A stretch of DNA of 23,746 nucleotides from Branchiostoma floridae (Eukaryota > Chordata > Leptocardii > Amphioxiformes > Branchiostomatidae). The translations under genes and the position numbers were made by a program. Below the pieces are notes generated by a model that saw only the letters and a list, made by a program, of their open reading frames with translations, had not been told where the DNA came from and ran no database searches. Shown here in pieces: positions 1 through 9,800 of this stretch (position 1 is its first letter; every line of letters begins with the position of its first letter). The DNA is taken from positions 20,858,191 to 20,881,936 of the forward strand of contig NC_049990.1 in NCBI RefSeq assembly GCF_000003815.2, in the 5' to 3' direction.

Positions 1-278
1 ATATCTGCTTCGGCTTCGCTCTTGTTATTTTCTTCCACCTGCAAGCGTCAAAACGTGTGAATGCATGATCAAATAATCTGTTAACTTTCTAAAAGGTCCA
101 ACATCCGGTCCACTTACTTTTTTCAGGTCCGGTTTTTCTGGACCGGTCCAATAAGAAAAACCGGTTTTGTACCGGTACACTGTACCGATACCCAGCCCTA
201 ATACATGTATATGAATTAGGTCCAGGTTCGGGTCCGGACCGAGACCTGATCTTCTGGACCTGGACCGTACCACCCCTA
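1..278 (-). mobile_element. hAT-like non-autonomous element, copy A (cut by window start, composite)
   Basis: Positions 1-200 match the end of the inverted-repeat elements at 4406-4796 and 8770-9225, finishing in CCGATACCCAGCCCTA. It is in the same orientation as the 8770 copy and opposite to the 4406 copy. It is followed directly by a short segment (about 205-278) ending CACCCCTA that matches the other terminus of the family. This suggests two nested or rearranged copies. The left end is outside the window, so no target duplication can be checked. Confidence 0.65.
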
Positions 279-2043
279 GCTACATGTTGATGTGACAGTC
301 AGTCTTTATTAGGAAACGTATTGAAAAGTTTTAACTGTGTATCATTAGTCTGTGACCAGACCCTCTGGTCGACAGACTTTTAGTTTTGTCACGTTTACGC
401 GCGTTCGCAGCTGTATCTGTATGTTCCCGTTGTCTGAATTCTATGTGGTTTGGCAGGTCCTTTGTACTGAGGTTGACGATGATGCACGTGAACTTTTTTT
501 GCGGCAGGTGGTTTTATTATGGATTTTATAAAAATAACACCCCTACAATTTGTTCGTCTTGCGGTGTTTTGGTCCAGATCCTCTGTATGTGGGTCATGGT
601 GTCATTGGAATTTGTCAAGCAGATGCGTGGTGTTACCTGATCGTCAAAGTTATTCGCGTTCGCATCGGTATCTGCATGTTCCCGTTGTCGCATACGTACG
701 TTGTTTGGCAGGTCATCTGCACTGAGGTTGACGATGATGCACGTTGTTTTTTTTTGTTGTTTTTGCGGCAGTTGGTTTTATTAGGGACGCAATAAAAATA
801 ACACCCCTACAAAATGTTCATCTTTCGGTGTATTAGTCCAGATCCCCTGTATATGGGTCATGCTGTAATTGAGATATTGCAAGCAGATGCGTGATGTTCT
901 CTGGTCGTCAATGTAACGCGCGTTCGCATCTATATCTGCATGTTCCCGTTGTCGCATACGTTTGTGGTTTGGCAGGTTCTCTACACATAGTTGGACGATG
1001 ATGCAAGGTGTTTTATTTTTTCGGCAGCTGTTTTTATTATGTATGTAATAATTTCAGAAATCACCCCTGCAAATTGTACGTTTCACAGTGTATTGGCCCA
1101 TGTCTGCATATGGTGCCCGTTGAGGTAATTGGGTATAGTTAAGCAGATGCGCGATATGTGCAAGAATTTTACGCGCGTTTGTTTTCTACCTCTTATTCAA
1201 CAAGTTAATCCGTACTACTTTATGTACCAGCATCATGGACCCCGGGATTCACCCATTAACACTGTGTCATGCTACCTTATGGCTTCACACTAGTTAAAAA
1301 CTTATCGCACAGTTCATCATCAACAGCTGTGTGTTATCGTATGTGGGACATGGGAACCGACATCTAATGTTCCACTAATGACCCTGTCAATCAAATACCT
1401 CCTGTCGCCGTTTGCAATGAAGCGTGTAAGAATTCTCGTCCCAAATGAAGTTTAGCCATATTATATTCCCGGACTTCGACTAAGAAACATCAAGGTCCTA
1501 TTCCGTGCTTCATACTTATTACGTCCATAACAGAAACATGTTAATACTTGGTGCGTTTGTCAGTCTGCCTGTCGGTCTTGTAGGTGTGTCTGTGTGTGAA
1601 TGTGCCTGTGTATTAGAGTAGACCATCCGGTAACTTATCGTCACCATATCTTTTTGACTTTGGCCACATGTTATCTCACAATCCATACCTGTTTAGTAAG
1701 ATTCACATGACACAGAAATATTAGGCAACTTTAGATACAACGATATATCTAACACCATGAAAAGAATCATATAGGATATAAGCACAACGTCACACACCAA
1801 AGAAGACAAAACAACCAACATATACCAGACCGACGTCACAGACTATGTTACCTACGGTCACTTGTTATAATTATTTTCATTTCGTTCAGTTATTCATTTC
1901 GACTTGTGGTGCACGTAGTTGAATTGAATGTGCTTCGGGGAATGTTCCATTACATATAATATATGGGTCCCATGCCAGAAGACATTTGTTTAAGAAGAAA
2001 TAAGTACCGTTAGTTATTTCTAACACATGTTGCCTCTGCGTAG
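279..2043 (+). other. Non-coding stretch upstream of the first recognised ADAM exon
   Basis: It contains the ~255-bp tandem repeat at 400-1173. The rest (about 1174-2043) is AT-rich with no exon I can recognise. The missing catalytic N-terminus and prodomain of the protease gene were looked for here and not found. The acceptor at 2043 shows that this is an intron, at least in its 3' part. Confidence 0.5.
400..1173. repeat. Three tandem copies of a ~255-bp repeat
   Basis: Units run 400-654, 655-918 and 919-1173 (255, 264 and 255 nt), each opening with CGCGTTCGCA or a near form and containing GATGATGCA, CACCCCT and AAGCAGATGCG at equal spacing. The preceding 40 bases match a unit's end. A diverged single copy lies at about 3302-3535. 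The short open frames in it are not conserved between units, so I do not call genes. Confidence 0.8.
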
Positions 2044-2354
2044 GCGTACAGGGTAATCAACTTTCGCGTCCTCCTGACTGGAGTGGAGATTCTTGAAGAA
2101 TTCTGGCCCGGAGAAAAGGAGAACCCACATTATTATGACTACCTGAACCCTAAAGTCAGGGAGTACGTTTGGAGTAAGCTACAGTCTTCTGAGACGAAGT
2201 TTGACACGGCTGCCTACGTCACGTACGTTCTACACTCATATCACACGCATGTGAAACTGTGAAACCTTGGATCTCTCTCTCTCTCTCTCTCTGTCTGCAG
2301 CTGTCTGTCTCTATCTCTCCACACTCATACCACACGCATGTCAAACCGTGGATC

Positions 2355-2385
<31 letters not shown>

Positions 2386-2387
2386 GC

Positions 2388-2429
<42 letters not shown>

Positions 2430-2846
2430 GTGTCATGTCTCTCATGTGTCAGTATGTCTCTCTCTGTCTGTCTCTCTCTCTGTCAGTCTGTCTCTCTCTC
2501 TCTCTGTCTCTCTGTCTTCTCTCATGTCTCTGTCTCTCTCTCTTTCTCTCTCCCTCTCTCTGTCTATCTCTCTCTCTCTCGTTTGCATTCTTTCTCGTAT
2601 TCAAAGTATTAAAGTTAGTAAAAACACTGTAACATTTCTCTTCCAAGATCAATACCAGGCTACTAACAAAAGAATGTCCTTTATTCAGGGGTCCACCATA
2701 TTGGCACGGATGGAAAGCTGTCGGTACCTCTAATGGTGACATGTGTGTAGTGAAGGGTGTCACCAACTACCCTTTTACTATGATCGGAGTAAGTCTACTG
2801 ATCATTTCTAAGCAGTATCTTTATGTGTGTGTGTGTATGTGTGCGT

Positions 2847-2898
<52 letters not shown>

Positions 2899-3901
2899 GC
2901 GTGCGCGTGCGCGTGCGTGTGCGTGTGTGTATGTGTGTGTGTGTGAACATTTGGTATGTTAAATGAAAATTATCAAAATGAGCTGTAAAGCGAGCACTTT
3001 CATGGTCAGTTTGATTTAATTTCTTTCGGTGATAACGTTAACGTAACCACGCATGCGCCTTTCGTTACAGAGCAAATACATCGAGAGTACAAGGCCCGCT
3101 GACGTCATGGACGTCTTCACGCACGAGATTGGGCATCAGTTTTTTCTGCATAATAAACACCGCTTCGGTGGGTCTCTTCTCCGGTGAATTTATTCTGAAG
3201 GTTTTAATGTTATTATTGTTATTATTGTTTTAAAAAGTTTTTAAAGTTTTCCTTTGTGACTGGAGGGTAACCTCAAGCGACAGAGTCTTGTGAATGGTTT
3301 TTGCGTTGAGTGTTCGCACCTATATCTCTATGTTCCATTTGCTGCATTCGTATGTGGTTTGGCACGTCGCCTGTGCTCCGTTGTGAAATGATGCACGTCC
3401 TTTCTTTTCGCCGTATTTGTTGTTATGATCGATGTAATCATTTCAGAAATCACCCCCATATTTTCGGTATTGTGGAACGGGCAATGTTGTTTCGGCGTTT
3501 GGTAATCTGTTTATCCCAAAGCAGATGGGGTAGGTTTTTTTTCATTTGAAAGCACACCATCTTCTCGTGTAATTTTATTTCCTTGGATTCATGTTCCAGA
3601 CCCTCTAGACGACGGAAAATACCCGTGTCCCACCAAGAAACTGTTTGACTCAAAATGTACCATGGGGGGCAATGAGTAAGTATACATTAAATGTTGCTAT
3701 ATTCTGTTATTTACTCAAATTTGTATTTTGCCCCATCATTGACTGTCCATACGATTTTAGGGCAATGGGAAATGAAGTGATACCACACTCTATATTCTAA
3801 CAATCATCCCAAATTTCAGTTATCCGAAGTCTTTCTGTTACGACTTCGTCGCCCAAATCCGACAACGTGGCTTCAATTGCCTAGACAAAAAACCATCCCA
3901 G
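2044..3901 (+). CDS. Reprolysin (M12B) catalytic domain, C-terminal part, exons 1-5
   Basis: Exons 2044-2222, 2689-2788, 3071-3167, 3600-3675 and 3820-3901 encode residues 1-178. Exon 1 has the ADAM-type stretch YRVINFRVLLTGVEI and then FDTAAYVT, matching the region before the active site. Exon 3 encodes the zinc-site helix HEIGHQFFLHNKH (residues 111-123). Exon 4 carries CTMGG, with Met147 as the likely Met-turn. Exon 5 ends with Cys-Leu before a Lys-Lys-Pro, like the end of ADAM catalytic domains. In M12B enzymes the motif is HExxHxxGxxHD; here the two first His and Glu112 are present, but position 8 is Phe and no His is at position 11 (His are at 10 and 13). Activity is therefore uncertain. 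Exon 1 is started at 2044 to keep the conserved YR; an AG at 2051 is the alternative. Confidence 0.85.
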
Positions 3902-6767
3902 GTAGATTCAATCAATATTTACTCCATACTTGGGTAGACCTTAAATACTAGTAAGACGTGAATGGCAAAGACATGAATGGCAATACGTCTTTGCGGGATA
4001 TGATTTTAAACATTAAGATTAATTATAAGCACCTGAATCGATTCGATTGTGCAAACGTAAGGTAATGTACTACTTTTCCCTGGCTTTAACTCCCAAAAAT
4101 TGTCCTTATATTTCCCAGGGAGAGGTGCCCAAATGTGGAAACGGAGTTCTCGACTATGGAGAGGAATGCGATTGTGGATCCAGTCAGGTAGTAATGCTAG
4201 TTCACCTTTATCCGAGGGGTATTACCTATATCCGCTATTTTCGAAAATTGGNNNNNNNNNNNNNNNNNNNNNNNNNNNNNNNNNNNNNNNNNNNNNNNNN
4301 NNNNNNNNNNNNNNNNNNNNNNNNNNNNNNNNNNNNNNNNNNNNNNNNNNNNNNNNNNNNNNNNNNNNNNNNNNNNNNNNNNNNNNNNNGCATTACCATG
4401 TTTAGTAGGGCTGGGTACAAAACCGGTTTTTCTTATTGGACCGGTCCAGAAAAACCGGATCTGAAAAAATTCCGTGGACCGGATGTTGGACCGATTAGAA
4501 AAACAGATTATCTTATCAGGCATTCACACGTTTTGGCGCTTGCAGGTGGAAGAAAATAACAAGAGAGTAGAGTTTATAGAAATTTCTACCAAGTTTTACA
4601 GCCAATCGTACAGGTGCAGTTAGCGTTGTAGGATTTTAAAACGCCAGTGTTAGTCTAATACTCCACTAAACAGATTTCTTTGTAGTAGAATGGACCATTG
4701 GTATGAGTCATACTGAATCAGGTTCAGGTCCGGACCTGATCCTTTGGACCTGAACCGGACCTGGACCTGAATTTTCTGTACCGGTACCCACCCCTAATGT
4801 TTAGCCTTTTTGTAGATAAAGGCGTGAAGATTACATGCACAAAAAGTAAATACTATTAATTAAGATAAATACAAATCTCAACTGCCCCGTATAGCCAACT
4901 TTCCTATATTATGTACTTAAAATCCATACCGCAGGATTGTCTAGAACGAAACCCGTGCTGTGATGGCCAGATATGCAAACTGAAGCGAGGTGCCCAATGT
5001 ACGGACGATCAGACCTGCTGCAAGAACTGCAAGGTTTTCACTTTTGTTATTCAGTGTCATTTTTCTGAAGATCTTCGACCTCATCAACGGTCGATTAGAA
5101 ATCTACGGCCGGTTTACTTCCAGTAGGCTACCCGGAAGTAAGTGAATTTGGTCGTGGCTTACTTTGGTGTTGTTAATTAGTGCTAGAAATGTGATGAAAT
5201 GACCCAGATAAGTTGGAAATAAGTTACAAATGTCAATCTGACAAATCAACAAAATTTGAAATTTGGCGCCAACATTTTACAATATGTCCCTTTAATGATG
5301 TTCTCTTCGACCGCTCTGTCTCTTGTTTGTTACCCTATATCGTTTATTTTAGACTCCTGACTTGACTTTATTAAGATCCATAATTAGCTTATTGTATACG
5401 TGCGTAGCTTCTTTCTTAAAAAAATATCAACAAACATATCAGGACACAAACTTGACACACAGGAACATATACAAACTTATCCGAACTTCCCCACATTGAC
5501 AGACGAACAGAAAGCCACTTTTCTCTTGAAATCGCAGAACCCACAAATTGTAGAAAATGTGGGGCTTTTCGTCTCCCTCTGTTTCCAAAAAAGAAGTCAA
5601 ACCCAACCTGTTTAGAAATAGCCAACACTAGTATTACAGTAGAATATTGTTCATAACTGTCCATCGTCACTTGTATATCTACTATGTTGATACCATGTAC
5701 ATGTATTTGCAATTAACATTCGGGCACGAACTTGCAAATAAACTTCTTCATTATGTTTCTCACGCCTACAATAGATGAACATGGAGAAGTGTCCTGTAGA
5801 TTCAGCCGGCCCGTCCAAGCGAGCATGGGTCCCATTTTCATACAGTAAGGAACTCATCTCACCAAAGGACTATTATAACGTCCTTGCCTCACCTAAACCC
5901 TTACTAAGGGCTACCGTGTACCCTGGGAGCCAGCCAGGATTGGGAAGCTAGGACAGTTTCTTCGGTGGCTCAAGACAGTCAGGCCCTCCCGATCTCCTAT
6001 TAGCGCCCCGGGGAGTTTAAGCCCGATGAGGTCCACCTGCGATAACTCCTTCAGGCTTAAACTCCCCGGAGCGCTTATGTGAGATCGGCGGGCTGACTGC
6101 CTTGGCTCCCCGAACAAAACTTGCTAGCTACCCGGTCCTGGCTGGCTCCCAGGGTACCTACCGTGTTGCAACTTATCATTTCCTCTGAATAGTTTTATAG
6201 GCGTGCGATTAAAAAACTTGATTGTAACGTTTCTATGACGTTTCATTTTGATTGTCGAACTGTTGATATGCTCAACCCTGCAATAGAGTGCGCCAGATGA
6301 TGATGATGCTCTTATTGACAATGATGACGACAATGGCGATGGTTGAAGCATGTATCCATAGTCGAAAAGTTTGCATTATGATTGGCTTAAGTCACAATGA
6401 TAATTGCAACTTTGCTTTGACTACTTATAATTTCAGACATTGTCTACTAAAGTATGGCATTAAAGAATATGAAATCTTGTCACATATTCGCAGCGTCAAC
6501 CTACAAAGAAATTACCTCACCTACATCCGGGACCTTTGTGGCGATTCCGTTTGGAAGGCTTACTCCCCAGAACAAGGTGTTCAGTTGGCTGCTGCGGGCT
6601 CCGGCCGGACAGAGGGTCAGGGTCGAGCTGACGGTGCCGCAAATGGTGAGTAATGTTACACACAAACAAACAAACAAACAAACAAACAAACATTCACATA
6701 AACATACAGACGCGCACATACACACATGTACAAACACACACACACACACACACACTCATGCACACAC

Positions 6768-6846
<79 letters not shown>

Positions 6847-9800
6847 TGCACGACGCAAATGCCTGTAATGCCTGTAACAGAATGAAGTAACGTTAAGGTA
6901 CACTCCCACTGCACTTGCGTCAAGCTTGCGGGGTTCGAAAGAAACTCAACGAATTTCAGAGATAAAGAACGAATGTTCTTTCTTTTTGTGTATTTTGTCG
7001 TCTTCTAAGTCATACTTTTACTGGTTACGCAATATGGAGAAAAGAATAAAACAGTGACGCAGAGACGCAAGCTTGACGCAAGAGCAGTGAGAGAGTGCAC
7101 CTTTACATATCGTAATAAGGAATCACGAAATTTTGAAGGATAATTAGGTATACAAAATCTTTAAAAAAATTAATCAAGATAGCCAATTGTCTGATGTTCA
7201 TGTGCATACACAAGTTTGGGTATATACGTCTACTTTTACTCACAAGTTTGGTATATTACGTCTACTTTACTCNNNNNNNNNNNNNNNNNNNNNNNNNNNN
7301 NNNNNNNNNNNNNNNNNNNNNNNNNNNNNNNNNNNNNNNNNNNNNNNNNNNNNNNNNNNNNNNNNNNNNNNNTATATACGTCTACTTTTACTCACAGTTT
7401 TGGTATATACGTCTACTTTTACTCACAAGTTTGGTATATACGTCTACTTTTACTCACAAGTTTGGTATATACGTCTACTTTTACTCACAAGTTTGGTATA
7501 TACGTCTACTTTTACTCACAGGTTTGGTATATACGTCTACTTTTACTCACAAGTTTGGTATATACGTCTACTTTTACTCACAAGTTTGGTATATACGTCT
7601 ACTTTTACTCACAAGTTTGGTATATACGTCTACTTTTACTCACAAGTTTGGAATATACGTCTACTTTTACTCACAAGTTTGGAATATACGTCTACTTTTA
7701 CTCACAAGTTTGGTATATACGTCTACTTTTACTCACAAGTTTGGTATATACGTCTACTTTTACTCACAAGTTTGGTATATACGTCTACTTTTACTCACAA
7801 GTTTGGTATATACGTCTACTTTTACTTCGTAGAAATCCGAGTACTTCGATGTTTGGATCGGATGCCCCTACGATTGGGTGGAAGTGCGCGATGGTGGGGA
7901 GGTGACGTCACCACTCCTTGGGCGCTACTGTACGCCTTTACGGAACCCCGTTTTGTGAGATGATTTGCTTTATCTGATTTTATAGATAATCCTACATTTC
8001 CTTAATTGGTTTACATTTTCTTGCTTACTACTGGTAACTTTCAATTTCTCACTTATATCCATACATTGTTACCTAAGTTATGGTTGATTAGTTAGTGTAA
8101 TGTGTTTTGATTATATTGCTTCATTTATTTATCATCCATACTTATTTTATTTATATCAATGGTAATAAGTTAGTAAAGAGAGGTCTTCGTATAAGCAGAA
8201 TCTTTTTGCCAACCTTGCACTTTTATGTTCCTTTGTGTTTCATTGTCACTTATTTGTTTTTTATTTCTTTAAGTGCGAAGCAAGTAAACTTTGCATTATT
8301 TACATCTATTCGGAATTGCAGAAACACACACACACAGACAGACAGACGTACAGACAAAGACAAAACAATTCTTCCCTCCCTTGTGGAGAGGTAACGATGA
8401 TAGCCATGCAGATTTAATTAAGAAGTTCTCATAGCAATATGTCTTCTGGGATCCTTATTATGATCGACGTCTTCGTTGTGTCTTTGTCTGAAGATGGTCT
8501 TCCTCAAACGAGTTACTTGTGAGACTACGGAGCGACAGTTCCTTCGACAGCCACTTCGTAATCGAGTACGAGTTCACGACGGAAGAAGATGAAAAAGATG
8601 ATCACTCAGAAGAAGGTAAGATATTACCGTTTAAGTGAAGACATTTACATTGTACAGGCATGAAAGGTATCTGTACACATTAATAAGTACAGTGGACCCT
8701 ATATCAGTAAGGTTCAGTGATAGCTATCTACTAGGGAATCGTTTGGGTATCTTTTGGATTCCTGTCGACTAGGGGTGGGTACCGGTACAGAAAATTCAGG
8801 TCCAGGTCCGGTTCAGGTCCATTGGATCAGGTCCCGGTCCGGACCTGAACCTGGACCTGCATCAGTATATCTGAGTATGTGAAAACTTGTGAATGAACAA
8901 TACCCATGCCAATGGTCTATACCGCTATAAAGAAAATCTATTTGATGGAGTATTTGAGTCCCACTGGCGTTTTAAGATCCTGCAAGGCTAACTGCCACTA
9001 TACGATTGATTTGAAAACATAGAGATAACAATAAACTGTTCTCTACTTCTAGATCTGTTATTTTCTTCAACCTGCAATCCCCAAATCTCTGCACATAAAA
9101 CCTTTTCATTTTCTAATAGGTATAACATCCGGTCCACCATCCGGTTGACCAGATTTTTTACAGGTCCGGTTTTTTTTGACTGGTCCAAAAAGAAAAGCCG
9201 GTTTTGTACCGGTACACTGTACCTACTGTCGACTACAGGAATGTTTCTAAAGGTAGTACGTAATTGGTACATACATGTATAATATGTATGGATGTCAATG
9301 GAGTTTATTTAACGAAAATACCACAGAATAACCAAGATATGCATTTGTTTCTTTTACTAGAGGGAACTTGTCTAACTGGGGACGGTGCATCGTACCGTGG
9401 AACGTTGGCAGTCACATCGTCGGGAAAATCGTGTCAGGCGTGGAGCGCCCAGACTCCACACAGTCACAGTACAACCCCCGGAAAGTACCCCAACTCAGGT
9501 CTGGACAAAAACTACTGCCGGAACCCGAAAGGTGAACATTCTACCCTTTGGTGCTACACAACCAACCCCGACATGAAATGGGACAACTGTTACCTTCCCA
9601 AGTGCGGACCCGGTAAGAATTTGAACTTACCATAGATTTTCACCTTTCCCGCGTCAATTTTAGGTACCGACCATGGTAGCCGAGTATTTTGTTGCTAACT
9701 ACAACTTCTAAATCTGAATTAAAAAGTAACTGTCCTTCTTTTCATATGTATTCTTAGTAGGGCCGGTCGTCTTTGTAAATGAGATTTGGACTCAGAAAAT

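Noticed and set aside
386-795. Small + strand frames in the 255-bp tandem repeat
   Set aside because: They are not conserved in frame between units and show no domain.
2259-2766. Ser/Leu-rich frames and their opposite-strand partner in the CT repeat
   Set aside because: Low-complexity translation of a microsatellite inside intron 1.
3061-3167. Frameshift in the zinc-site exon as explanation of the odd motif
   Set aside because: Removing or adding one T in the T run destroys the downstream frame, whereas the given sequence joins exon 4 in phase; a codon-sized deletion is more likely.
6454-6909. Open frames through the CA repeat
   Set aside because: Beyond the donor at 6646 they are translated microsatellite; only 6494-6645 is kept as CUB exon.
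7187-7963. Long open frames through the minisatellite into the CUB exon region
   Set aside because: The 31-bp unit lacks stops in all three forward frames, so openness is trivial; the CUB frame starts only at 7833 after a splice acceptor, and the long frame reads the exon out of frame.
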